DNA of 64,000 nucleotides, taken from contig CALSNB010000002.1 in assembly GCA_943787605.1 (NCBI GenBank), positions 237,017-301,016 on the forward strand, written 5' to 3'. The stretch is from GCA-2697345 sp002697345 (GTDB lineage Bacteria > Pseudomonadota > Alphaproteobacteria > Rhodobacterales > Rhodobacteraceae). Positions 29,420-38,985 of this stretch are shown piece after piece; position 1 is the first letter of the stretch; the number at the start of each line of letters is the position of its first letter. The notes beneath the pieces were generated by a model, which was not told where the DNA came from, did no database searches, and saw only the letters and a list, made by a program, of their open reading frames with translations. The translations under genes were made by a program, and so were the position numbers.

Positions 29420-31778
29420 TCAGGATAGCAGGAAACCATCAAGTGCTCCATTAAGGAATGGTTGATATTTCTTCCATTGCTCCGAACTACCTTGGTAAAC
29501 TTTTTGCCTAACCTGAAGGCTGGACGCTGTTGCTACGCTTCTCGTATTGTTTTGAGGCGATAGGCAGTTTTCATCCCAATCTAAGCCTAGATAGTCAATT
29601 AGCTGCCGCGTCTCACTTTCCTGATTAACTGTTAGTTGTTCGTAATCAAGGTTGTAAATTCTTTTACTGAGCGTGTTTGTCCAAAAATCCATAAGGTTTT
29701 CGTAAAGTTTATGATAACTGATTATGTCATCAATTGCGTAACAGTAGCCAATACTCTTTGATCCAAAATACTGCTTATAATTAGCCCAACATACCGCAGC
29801 AGGATTTCTTTTCACGTGTATTATTTTAGCCTCAGGAAAAGCCGCAGCTAAGCAATCCTATATAACGGAAGTTTTGTGGCATCTTGTCTGTAACAATCAG
29901 ATTTCCGTTAGAAACATTCTGCAGTTTATCTAGATATTTACTCGGAAATTCAGCAAAGATTCATTATTTACTTCAGTAATACCAGTAGCAATAGCTGCGC
30001 CAAATTGCTTTGCAAAATTTAACTCTCCTGCTCCAGTGACTTGCGAATGAGAAGAAACTATTTGTTCAACTAAAGTTGTTCCAGAACGTGGCATACCAAC
30101 AATAAAAATTGGCATCAAATTCTTTGATAATTTGTCTAGGTTCTAGTGAGTTTTTTTCTATTTTTGGATAGCTAGATTTAAGCTGTTTAAAGAGTTCTAC
30201 ATCTTGATTGATATCGTAATTCAAAAGCTTTTTACGAAGCACATTTCCTTCGACATAATGGGTGTAGGCTTGCTTCAAAGTTTCCTAAATCCTCACATGC
30301 CTTTGCTAAGCCAAAGTTAATATGGCAACGTTGTTCTTCAGAAATATCTTCATTAAGATATAGCTCCAGCATTTTTGAATACTGTTCATCCTGTGCATCA
30401 AATTTTTTCATTGATGTAAGCATCCTGTGGGCTTCAGCAAAGTCAGGCTTCAACGCTATCGCTTGGTTATAGCTTGCTAGAGCTTCGTCTAATCTGCCTA
30501 GTTCTTTGAGCGTGATACCCAAGTTGCTGTGGGCTTCGGCATAGTCAGGTTTCAACGCTATCGCTTGCTTATAGCTTGCTAGAGCTTCGTCTAATCTTCC
30601 TAGTTCTTGAGCGTGATACCCAAGTTGCTGTGGGCTTCGGCATAGTCAGGTTTCAACGCTATCGCTTGGTTATAGCTTGCTAGAGCTTCGTCTAATCTGC
30701 CTAGTTCTTTGAGCGTGATACCCAAGTTGCTGTGGGCTTCGGCATAGTCAGGTTTCAACGCTATCGCTTGTGTATAGCTTGCTAGAGCTTCGTCTAATCT
30801 TCCTAGTTCTTTGAGCGTGACACCCAAGTTGCTGTGGGCTTCGGCATAGTCAGGTTTCAACGCTATCGCTTGTGTATAGCTTGCTAGAGCTTCGTCTAAT
30901 CTGCCTAGTTCTTTGAGCGTGATACCCAAGTTGCTGTGGGCTTCGGCAAAGTCAGGTTTCAACGCTATCGCTTGCCTATAGCTGGCTAGAGCTTCGTCTA
31001 ATCTGCCTAGTTCTTTGAGCGTGTTGCCCAAGTTGCAGTGGGCTTCGGCTAAGTCAGGTTTCAACGCTATAGCTTGTTTATAGCTTGCTACAGCTTCGTC
31101 TAATCTTCCTAGTTCTTTGAGCGTGATACCCAAGTTGCTGTGGGCTTCGGCATCTTGAGGAGATAATGCAACTGCTGTCTGATTAGCATATATGGCCTCT
31201 GCTTTTCTATCTGTCTGTCCTAATATTGCCCCAAGGACTTTCCAGGCAACTTGATGCTTGGGAAATTGCTGAGTTAATAATAACCCTAACCTTTCAGCTT
31301 CTTTATAATTACTCATCTGATATTGTTCGATAAGGTTATTTAACTGTGATTGAGGCGGATTAACTTTATTAGCGTTTTGGTTGTTAGCTTTGTTCTTTTT
31401 CTGACGTGATTTAGATGGAGTTATTTTCTTAAGCTGAACTTCTAAGGTATCAACTTCCTCTCCAGCTAATCCTCCTTTCCTACCTTGCTTGAGAACTATT
31501 TTTGCCATTTCAATTTGATTACTTTTAGCAAGAGCACTAATGTAACCTAACCAAAACTGTTTTATTTTTGGATTCGCTTCAACGGCTGTTTTAAACAATG
31601 GTACTGCAGACTCAATGTTATTAACTGAGATCGCTATTAATCCTAAGTTATAATTCGCATCTGGGTGAGTCGGGTGCGTTTTCAATACGACATTATATAG
31701 GTCCGCTGCTTCCTGCAGTTTTCCTTTTTTATGTGCGACAACAGCTTGCTGAAATGTTTGTTCGACAGGTAACTCCAT
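29420..31778 (-). pseudogene. Decayed second TPR-sulfotransferase gene
   Basis: Starts like the intact copy (first 195 residues identical), then runs into seven near-identical 34-residue TPR units. The frame breaks at about 30607, where TTT has become TT. Later pieces are in shifting frames: TPR end 30555-30232, linker 30278-30066, the phosphosulfate loop FIVGMPRSGTTLVEQIV 30118-29930, and the C-terminal third 29815-29420. I count about five shifts between 30607 and 29845, while the intact paralogue has none over 1.9 kb. Most shifts crowd into the sulfotransferase part, so this copy is probably non-functional, though the 5' part could still yield a TPR-only protein of about 392 residues. Confidence 0.88.
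30440..31160 (-). repeat. Tandem 102-bp repeats coding for seven TPR units
   Basis: Seven head-to-tail units of 102 bases, each coding for a 34-residue TPR of the form AEAHSNLGITLKELGRLDEA followed by LASYxQAIALKPDx. Units differ by only a few bases, mostly in the codon before QAIALKP. The last unit grades into AEAHRMLTSMKKFDAQ. Such likeness at DNA level points to recent expansion by unequal crossing-over or slippage. Confidence 0.92.
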
Positions 31779-31938
31779 TAAATATCTCTAAGCGCTGCTT
31801 TGTAAATATTGTCAATACCCGCTTATATCATCTTTAATTATAACTATTGTCAATTGTGACGTTGCAATATTATGAGAAGTTACAATTCAGAAAAGCTGTT
31901 ATTAAATGATTTTGTACATAGGAACTACTCCCACTCAA
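31192..31938. repeat. 747-bp direct repeat, copy 2
   Basis: Second copy of the repeat at 28194-28940. It diverges at its left edge where the two TPR arrays differ and at its right edge inside the guaA-tail motif, where copy 1 continues TAGTGCC and copy 2 continues CTTTTTC. Since both gene starts and leaders are the same, both loci probably have the same promoter. Confidence 0.93.
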
Positions 31939-31939
31939 C
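31925..31939 (-). repeat. Partial guaA 3'-tail copy (att-like), site 3
   Basis: The minus strand reads GAGTGGGAGTAG (EWE-stop), the last 12 bases of the motif, then leaves the match. It lies at the upstream edge of the second 747-bp repeat, so part of its likeness to site 4 comes from that duplication. Confidence 0.55.
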
Positions 31940-32014
31940 TTTTTCTTACCTTTAAATAGTTGTTTTTATTATCTTTTAATTTAGGTGCATAAGTAGTGCA
32001 TAAGTAGCAATCTT

Positions 32015-32725
32015 CTAATATGGGTTTGATTTATTTAACATTCTAAAATTCCACCAAATAATTATTGGAGTGATAACTATAGTTGGAAGTACCCATAATA
32101 TCCACTCTGGTTCAGTTCGAAAATTGGTAACTAAAAATGCGGTAATCACAGCTATCGTGCCAGCTAGCATATTTGTCAAATGTCTTATAATTCTGTGTTT
32201 TCCTACGGCGTTTCTCTTTATGAAAGAAACGTAGTCATTATATGATAAAAACAAGGCTATTGATCCAAAAATTAACAGGGTCACAAATTGCGTATCATCA
32301 TTAAAGTAATATTTTAATCCAAGTATTAGCATAGCAATGCCAGAGAAAAACATTAAGATAACAGCAATCCAATCAATAAGTTTTGGTATACCTCTTCTGT
32401 TAACGGCGAAACGCATTCCAGCAAATGCTAGATAGAAAGAAAATATCGCTATTAATAATAAAAAAACATTCAATTTAATAATTGCAAGAGGAATAGCTGT
32501 AAGAAAGACACCAACCATTCCCCAAAAGTAAATTTTCCCAAAGAAACGATGTGTACGTTGCCCTTTTTTACTGGAGATTGATAAAGCAGAAGAGATTAAA
32601 GATAATGAACCGCACAAAATGTGGAAAAGTAAGAGAATACGACTTAAATGATCCATATTGTATAATGCATTTGCTAGAAGGTTCTTTAAAATCCATGCCA
32701 TAAAATAAAAAACTATGAAAAGCAA
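32015..32725 (-). CDS. Integral membrane protein of unknown function
   Basis: Up to 236 residues with about seven membrane helices. The stretch LLLFHILCGSLSLISSALSI followed by KKGQRTHRFFGKIYFW resembles DUF2306-like membrane proteins, with a conserved His in a first helix and Arg-His at the helix boundary. Function unknown to me. The start is unclear: TTG at 32725, ATG 32701 and ATG 32656 are all possible and none has a good ribosome site. It lies between two guaA-tail copies and so may be cargo of an inserted element. Confidence 0.72.
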   Translation of the reverse strand: MLFIVFYFMAWILKNLLANALYNMDHLSRILLLFHILCGSLSLISSALSISSKKGQRTHRFFGKIYFWGMVGVFLTAIPLAIIKLNVFLLLIAIFSFYLAFAGMRFAVNRRGIPKLIDWIAVILMFFSGIAMLILGLKYYFNDDTQFVTLLIFGSIALFLSYNDYVSFIKRNAVGKHRIIRHLTNMLAGTIAVITAFLVTNFRTEPEWILWVLPTIVITPIIIWWNFRMLNKSNPY

Positions 32726-32856
32726 TCGTTTCAGAATTGCATAAGTTTTTATAGTTTTGTGAGAATAAGTTATAATATTATCAAATACTTAACTTTTGAA
32801 GACAGATTTCATTAATGTAAATAAACTAATAAAAACAATAACTTATAAGTAAAAGT

Positions 32857-32879
32857 TCATTCCCGCTCAATAGTACGCC
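32857..32879 (-). repeat. guaA 3'-tail copy (att-like), site 2
   Basis: The minus strand reads RTIERE-stop, a two-change version of the guaA end GTIEWE-stop. The likeness continues past the stop codon: both this site and guaA go on through ACTTA.AAGT and TTGTTTTTATT, about 50 bases in all with a few gaps. That is beyond what protein coding would conserve, so it marks a duplicated attachment region. Confidence 0.65.
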
Positions 32880-32975
32880 ATATGTAACGCATTGTTTTTA
32901 TTGTAATTTATTTTCACTATGTAAGTACTTTGTAACTACGAAATACAATAAAAACAACGACTTAAGTGTTGTGAA

Positions 32976-32996
32976 TTACTCCCACTCAATAGTCCC
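32976..32996 (-). repeat. guaA 3' end, reference copy of the att-like motif, site 1
   Basis: The authentic last codons of guaA. The three stray copies at 28927, 31925 and 32857 are all in this orientation and all lie on the downstream side of guaA, as expected if elements inserted here and each restored the gene end. Confidence 0.7.
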
Positions 32997-34539
32997 TGGT
33001 GGTTTGGAGGTAATATCATATGTCACTCTATTTATCCCCTTAACTTCGTTAATTATTCTCGTAGCTGTTTCACTAAGAAATTCATGCTTAAATGGATAAT
33101 AATCTGCAGTCATTCCATCTACTGAAGTTACGGCCCGAAGAGCGCACGCATAATCGTATGTTCGGCTATCTCCCATTACACCGACAGTTTTGACAGGTAA
33201 AATGGCTACGAATGCCTGCCAAATTTCGTCATATAAATTGTGTTTTCGAATTTGATCTATAAAAACTGCTATCAGCTTTTCTTAGTATATTTAACTTTTC
33301 TCTCGTAATTTCTCCAGGACAACGTATTGCCAACCCTGGGCCTGGAAATGGATGTCGGCCAATGAAACTTTTGGGAAGCCCCAATTCTACACCTAAATTC
33401 CTTACTTCATCTTTAAAGAGCTCTCTAAGTGGCTCAATTAATTTTAATCCCATTTTCTCTGGTAGGCCGCCCACGTTGTGATGAGATTTAATTGTAACAG
33501 AAGGACCTCCACTAAAAGAAACCGACTCTATTACGTCTGGATACAAAGTTCCTTGTGCTAGGTATTCCGCATTATCAATCTTATTTGCGTATTTTTGAAA
33601 TACATCAATAAACAGTTTTCCAATTATTTTTCTTTTTGTTTCGGGGTCAGATTGACCTTCTAACGCACCAAGAAAAAGTTCTTTTTCATCTGCATGAATA
33701 AGTTTAATTTTATAATTATCTTTAAACATTTTAAGGACTTCGGTGACTTCACCTTCGCGTAACAGGCCGTGATCAACAAAAATACAGGTAAGTTGATCTC
33801 CAATCGCTTCATGAATTAAGAGAGCTGTTACTGAACTGTCTACACCCCCAGATAATCCGCAAATTACATTATTTTTGCCAACGGTATTACGAATTTGAGA
33901 AATAGCTTTTGCTCTATAGGCTTCCATTGTCCAGTCTCTTGAAACCCCTGAAAGTTTAATAAAATTCTCCAAAAGCTTTCTTCCTTTTGGTGTGTGATGA
34001 ACTTCTGGATGAAACTGAACTGCATAAAAGTTTTTCGAAAGGTTCCCTACAATTGCAAATGGTGCATTTGGGGATTTGCCAAAAGGCTCAAAGCCTGGTG
34101 CTAACTTTGCAACATTGTCGCCATGAGACATCCAAACTTCTTCTGTTCCGTCTTTAAACCACCCATCTAAAAAAGGAGGTGTAGATTTAGTTTTAGTTAC
34201 AAATGCACGACCAAACTCGGCTGTTTTGTCGGCACTTTCAACTTGGCCTCCTAACATTTTCATCATTAGCTGCTGACCGTAACAAATACCTAATATTGGT
34301 ATTCCTAGGTCAAAAATACATTTTGGAACTCTAGGAGATGTTTCATCTAAGACACTTGCAGGACCTCCTGACAAGATTATTGCTTTGGCCGAAGAGGAAT
34401 GTAGAAACTCTTTAGAGATTTTCTGATATGGGTGGATCTCACAATATACATTTAGTTCACGAAATCTTCGAGCAATAAGTTGGGTAACTTGGCTTCCAAA
34501 ATCAATTATTAGTAAATTATCTTTTGTTTTTTTAATCAT
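32976..34539 (-). CDS. guaA: GMP synthase (glutamine-hydrolysing), one frameshift
   Basis: Makes GMP from XMP. The N-terminal glutaminase has nucleophile Cys86 in ILGICYGQQ and the QFHPEVHHT His-Glu pair; the ATP-pyrophosphatase part has GLSGGVDSSV; the dimerisation part ends GTIEWE. The first frame stops at 33229 after a garbled tail. The correct sequence VFIDQIRKHNLYDEIWQAFVAILPV lies in the neighbouring frame, so one extra base at about 33266-33272 breaks the gene. GuaA is normally essential without guanine supply, so a sequence error is likelier than a true mutation. Its 3' end is a target of repeated insertion (see the att-like copies). Confidence 0.96.
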
Positions 34540-34701
34540 ACATGGTTTTAAAACTACGTTTTCATTTACGCAAGGTATGTTTGATTATTATAATCACCTA
34601 ATTTTTCTGTTTTTGTCGTATTCCAACCGGAGACGGCGAATTCAATCATATCTAGAGTTAGAACTTAAGTATAAAGACAACATTAAATATAGGAATGTTA
34701 T

Positions 34702-36244
34702 ATGGTAGAAGTAGGTGGAACACGAAAAAGAACTCGAAGTGGGGGGGGGTAGTGCTCGTCGAGCTGAGAGGACTGCTGTTAAGATTGAATGTGAAAGGTT
34801 TATCGAAAGGAATATTCCTAATCTAGAAATCCTAAGCCAAGAAGCCATAGAGATAATAGAATATAATGCGGAAACAGTCCTAGAAGAAATTGGTGTGGCA
34901 TTTACTGACAACCCTGGTGCTATTGAAATCTGGAGAAATGCTGGTGCTGATATAGAGGGAGAAAGGGTAAGAATTCCAAGAGGTTTAGCGAGAAAATTAT
35001 GCCGAACAGCGCCAAAAAAAATCATTCAACACGCTAGAAACTCAGAAAGAAATGTAGAAATTGGTGGTAATACGTTAGTTATGGCTCCAGTTTACGGGCC
35101 GCCTTTCGTCAGAACTGCAAGTGGTGGTCGAAGGTACGCGACTATTGAGGATTTTCAAAAATTTGTAAAATTAGGATATATGTCTAAATGGCTCCATCAC
35201 TCTGGTGGAACTTTGTGTGAGCCTACCGATGTGGCTGTAAATAAACGTCATTTGGATATGTTATATGCGCATATGAATCTCTCTGATAAACCCTTTATGG
35301 GCTCCGTAACAGATCCTTCAAGAGCAGAAGATTCTGTAAAAATGTGTGATATTTTGTTTGGAGGAATTGAAGACCGAACAGTATTAACGTCACTAATAAA
35401 TATAAACTCTCCATTGACATTTGATGCTACTATGATGGGAGCTCTTGAAGTTTATGCAAAGGCTAATCAAGCTTGTATTGTTTCTCCATTTATAGTTGGA
35501 GGAGCTATGGCACCAGTGACTGTAGCCGGGACATTGACCCAAGTTCTGGCAGAAGTTTTGGCGGGAGTCGCATATAGTCAGTTAATTCGAAAAGGTGCTC
35601 CAGTCATATTTGGTGCATTTGTAACTTCAATTGATATGAACTCTGGAGCGCCTACTTTTGGTACACCTGAAGCGTCGCAAATTACTTATGGTGCAGGACA
35701 ATTAGCTCGACGTTTAGGCCTTCCCTATCGGTCTGCAGGTTCTTTTTGTGGTTCAAAACTACCAGATGCTCAAGCTGGGTATGAGAGCGCAAACTCTTTG
35801 AATATGGGTTTGCTTTCAGGGGTTAACTTTATGCTCCACTCATGTGGTTGGCTTGAGGGTGGTTTAGTTTCTTCATTTGAAAAATTTGTTATGGATTCTG
35901 ATCAACTTGGTACTTTACACCACTTAGCAAAGGGAATTAAAATTGATACAAATGCCCAGGCTTTGTCAGCTATAAGAGAAGTTGGGCCGGGTGGGCATTA
36001 TCTTGGATGTGAGCATACCCAGGAAAACTTTAAGGATGCTTTTTGGAGGTCAGAACTGTTAGACTACAAACCGTTTGAAACTTGGGCAGAAGAGGGCTCT
36101 AGAGACACACAGGCTTTAGCTTCGTTAAGAGTCGAGAAAATACTCTCTGATTATCAAAAACCCTATTTGGACCCTGCTATAGATGAGGAATTGAAAGAGT
36201 TTATTTCTAAAAAGAAGGCATCAATGAAGGATTCATTCTCCTAG
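34702..36244 (+). CDS. Trimethylamine methyltransferase (MttB) family, G9 tract shifts the start
   Basis: A 513-residue MttB-superfamily corrinoid methyltransferase (COG5598). No in-frame amber codon lies inside the catalytic part, so it is of the non-pyrrolysine type, some of which act on glycine betaine or other quaternary amines; the substrate is not fixed by sequence. ATG 34702 follows AGGAATGTT and begins MVEVGGTRKRTRSGGG, then a run of nine G (34741-34749) throws it out of frame. With eight G it would continue directly into SARRAERTAVKIE and the rest. A GTG at 34715 opens the main frame but has no ribosome site. The tract is either a homopolymer error or a phase-variable switch. Confidence 0.9.
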
Positions 36245-36374
36245 ATTGCTCTCATAGGTAATATAAAAAATAAAATTTTGGATATTTATTATATAGTAAT
36301 TCTATATTAATGATTTTATTTATGCTTTAACCCTAAATACTGTGTTTGCATGGATTAAAGATTGTAGGTAAGTG

Positions 36375-37343
36375 ATGGCAGAAATAAAAAGAGATTTAAA
36401 AATACCGTCTCAAAGACATCCTGAAAAGGCCAAGAGACCAGACAATATCCAACCTAAAAAACCAAAGTGGATCCGAGTGAAAGCTCCCGTAGGTAAAGGT
36501 TACACACAAACTCGAAATATTTTACGTGAACATAAGTTGGTTACTGTGTGTGAAGAGGCAGGTTGCCCAAATGTTGGAGAATGCTGGAACCAGGGTCATG
36601 CAACTATGATGATCATGGGGGATATTTGTACTAGAGCTTGTACTTTTTGCAATATAGCAACAGGGAAACCTCTGGAGGGCTTAGATCCCTTTGAACCTGC
36701 TAGGGTGGCGGATGCTGTATTTAAATTAGGATTAAAGCATGTGGTTATAACATCAGTAGATAGAGATGATATTGAGGATGGAGGCGCGAGTCACTTCGCA
36801 AAAACGATAGAATTAATAAGGCGAAAATGTCGTGGAACGTCAATTGAGATTTTGACACCAGATTTTTTAAGGTGTGATTTTTCGGTGATTGATCAAATTG
36901 TTGACGCTGGTCCAGATGTTTTTAACCATAATTTAGAAACTGTGCCTTCGTTGTACCCTGAGGTGAGACCCGGCGCTCGTTATTTTCATTCTCTAAGGTT
37001 ACTTCAACGAATTAAAGAGATAGACCCGTCTAGATTTACTAAATCTGGGATAATGGTGGGCTTAGGTGAGGATAAACAGTCGGTGCTTCAGGTTATGGAT
37101 GATATGCGTGCAGCAAATGTTGATTTCTTAACTATTGGACAGTACCTGCAACCGACACCCAAGCATCATGCAGTTAAGCGGTTTGTAACCCCAGAAGAAT
37201 TTGAGTCTTATAAAAAAGCGGCTGTTGGAAAAGGGTTCCTTATGGTATCAGCTTCCCCTTTAACTCGCTCAAGCTATCACGCAGGAGATGACTTTAACCG
37301 TCTGAGAGAAGCTCGAAATTTGAAATTAGGTGTTACGGCGTAG
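36375..37343 (+). CDS. lipA: Lipoyl synthase
   Basis: Radical-SAM enzyme that inserts two sulfurs into octanoyl groups on 2-oxoacid dehydrogenases. Both iron-sulfur sites are visible: the auxiliary cluster cysteines 59, 64 and 70 (CEEAGCPNVGEC) and the radical-SAM CxxxCxxC at 85, 89 and 92 (CTRACTFC). The C-terminal SSYHAGDDF serine motif is intact. The start is taken at ATG 36375, one codon after an in-frame GTG. It converges with hpt and overlaps its end by 11 bases. Confidence 0.98.
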   Translation: MAEIKRDLKIPSQRHPEKAKRPDNIQPKKPKWIRVKAPVGKGYTQTRNILREHKLVTVCEEAGCPNVGECWNQGHATMMIMGDICTRACTFCNIATGKPLEGLDPFEPARVADAVFKLGLKHVVITSVDRDDIEDGGASHFAKTIELIRRKCRGTSIEILTPDFLRCDFSVIDQIVDAGPDVFNHNLETVPSLYPEVRPGARYFHSLRLLQRIKEIDPSRFTKSGIMVGLGEDKQSVLQVMDDMRAANVDFLTIGQYLQPTPKHHAVKRFVTPEEFESYKKAAVGKGFLMVSASPLTRSSYHAGDDFNRLREARNLKLGVTA

Positions 37344-37878
37344 GTGTGAACTTTACACAACCAATATAAGGAAGGTTTCTATTCCTTTGAGCAAAATCAA
37401 TGCCGTACCCCACAACGAACTCGTCTGGAATTTCAAAGCCTGTCCAAGTAGCCTTTATATTAACTTCTCTTCGGGTTGGTTTATCTAGTAAGGCAATAGT
37501 TTTTATCTTATTTGGTTTCCTGCTCGATAGTAAATTAACGACATGACTTAAGGTAAATCCCGTGTCGACGATATCCTCAACCACCAGTACGTCACGCCCA
37601 AATATTTCACCTCTGAGATCTTTTAAAATCCGAACTTCCTTGGAACTTACAATTTCATCGCCATAACTCGACGCCTCTAGAAAATCTACCTCAACTGGTA
37701 AATCTAACTCTCGAACCAAGTCTGCAATAAAAACAAATGACCCCCTAAGCAGGCCGACAACGATTAATTTCTCTGTCCCAAAAAACTGTTCTTGGATTTC
37801 GATTGCTAACTCTTCAATGCGGGCTGCGATAGATTTTGCTGAGATAAGCTGTTCAATAGTATATTCGGGATGAGACAT
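37333..37878 (-). CDS. hpt: Hypoxanthine phosphoribosyltransferase
   Basis: Salvages hypoxanthine (and often guanine) with PRPP. The PRPP loop VVEDIVDTGFTL (acidic pair 101-102) is exact, with the early GLLRGSFVFIADL and SSYGDE loops and the C-terminal VGYGIDFAQRNRNLPYIG. Length 181 is typical. AGAGGAAA precedes the ATG. In this genome it could take up the hypoxanthine made by the adenine deaminase of the 61.5 kb island. Confidence 0.96.
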   Translation of the reverse strand: MSHPEYTIEQLISAKSIAARIEELAIEIQEQFFGTEKLIVVGLLRGSFVFIADLVRELDLPVEVDFLEASSYGDEIVSSKEVRILKDLRGEIFGRDVLVVEDIVDTGFTLSHVVNLLSSRKPNKIKTIALLDKPTRREVNIKATWTGFEIPDEFVVGYGIDFAQRNRNLPYIGCVKFTPTP

Positions 37879-37942
37879 CGTTTCCTCTTGTGTTGGTTGA
37901 ATTAATCCTAGAAATATTAATAAGTAAATTAAAGAGATTTAA

Positions 37943-38405
37943 ATGCCTAATCACTCAGAACATCGAAAATTATTATATTCGGCAGATCAAATGTATCAGT
38001 TAGTAGCTGATGTTGGCAAGTACCCCGAATTCTTACCCTGGTGTAGTGCGGCTAGAATACGTTCTCGAGAAATTGAGGATGATTGTGAAATAATGTTGGC
38101 TGATCTTGTTATTAGTTTCAAAGTTTTTAGAGAAAGATTTGGAAGTAAGGTTCGTTTGCACCCTTTGGAGAGAGAAAATAGAGACAGAATATTTAGATGG
38201 CCCTTTTAAGTTTTTAAAATCCTCTTGGAAATTTACTGTGATTAATGAAACTGAGTGTGAAGTTGATTTTTTTGTAAATTTTGAATTTAAGTCAAGAGTG
38301 TTGCAAGGGATTATTGGAGTTGTTTTTAGCGAGGCAATGCATCGTATCGTCCGAGCTTTTGAAAAGAGGGCAGATGACCTGTATGGAAAGCATTTAGTAA
38401 AATAG
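37943..38405 (+). CDS. COQ10/RatA-type START-domain protein, one frameshift
   Basis: A ubiquinone-binding SRPBCC protein of about 150 residues. The first frame gives HSEHRKLLYSADQMYQLVADV and YPEFLPWCSAARI; after HPLER the match continues in the next frame as IETEYLDGPFKFLKSSWKF, DFFVNFEFKSRVLQ and the C-terminal MHRIVRAFEKRA. The switch lies at an AAAA run (38175-38178) and would be mended by removing one A. The gene follows lipA in many Rhodobacterales, as I recall. Members help respiratory quinone function. Confidence 0.9.
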
Positions 38406-38539
38406 ATAATGGAAACATTAGCTTTATGTTAAATAACCGTAAAGAAAGATAATATTAAAAAGATATAAATTAAGTTATTTTCTTCTTTTTAAATTAATAT
38501 ATTAATGAAAGTAATAATAACTTGAAAAAGGATAATACA

Positions 38540-38893
38540 ATGAGTGTAAAGAGATTTAATACGAATGACAGAATGAGCCAAATAGTAGTTCATGGTAATA
38601 CTGTTTACTTGGCGGGACAGGTTGCATCTAAAGCACCTGGGCAGAGCGTTTCAATTCAAACAAAAGCAATACTTGATCAAATAGATTCGTTATTATCCGA
38701 AGCAGGAACAGACAAAACGAAAGTTCTCTCTGCTACCATATGGTTGTGCAGTATGGATGACTTTGCAGATATGAATGCTGTTTGGGATCAATGGTCGGTT
38801 GGTGGTAATGCGCCTGCACGTGCCTGTGTTGAGTCTGCTCGGCTAGCTACCCCTGATTTTTCAGTTGAAATTGGAATTATTGCTGCGGTTTAA
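38540..38893 (+). CDS. RidA/YjgF family enamine/imine deaminase
   Basis: A 117-residue single-domain protein. VYLAGQVASKAPGQSVSIQT, the mid-domain SLLSEAGTDKTKVLSATIWL and the Arg of NAPARACVES (the residue that holds the substrate carboxylate) fit active RidA-like deaminases. These clear reactive imines made by PLP enzymes and amine oxidases, many of which are in this window. The start is set at ATG 38540, preceded by AAAGGA, not at the TTG 18 bases earlier. The class III aminotransferase gene follows on the same strand. Confidence 0.92.
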   Translation: MSVKRFNTNDRMSQIVVHGNTVYLAGQVASKAPGQSVSIQTKAILDQIDSLLSEAGTDKTKVLSATIWLCSMDDFADMNAVWDQWSVGGNAPARACVESARLATPDFSVEIGIIAAV

Positions 38894-38985
38894 TCATTTT
38901 ATTTAATGGCCAAAATTTTTGAGATTTTTTATTTATGACTATTTAGGTCCTAACTTGAAATGATACTTTAGAGAAAGTAACGTTC

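Noticed and set aside
30440..31160. Regular repeats that could suggest a CRISPR array
   Set aside because: The unit is 102 bases without spacers, fully in frame, and encodes TPR helices.
34702..36244. A pyrrolysine-containing MttB
   Set aside because: The catalytic part has no in-frame amber codon; the TAG near the start arises only from the G9 shift.
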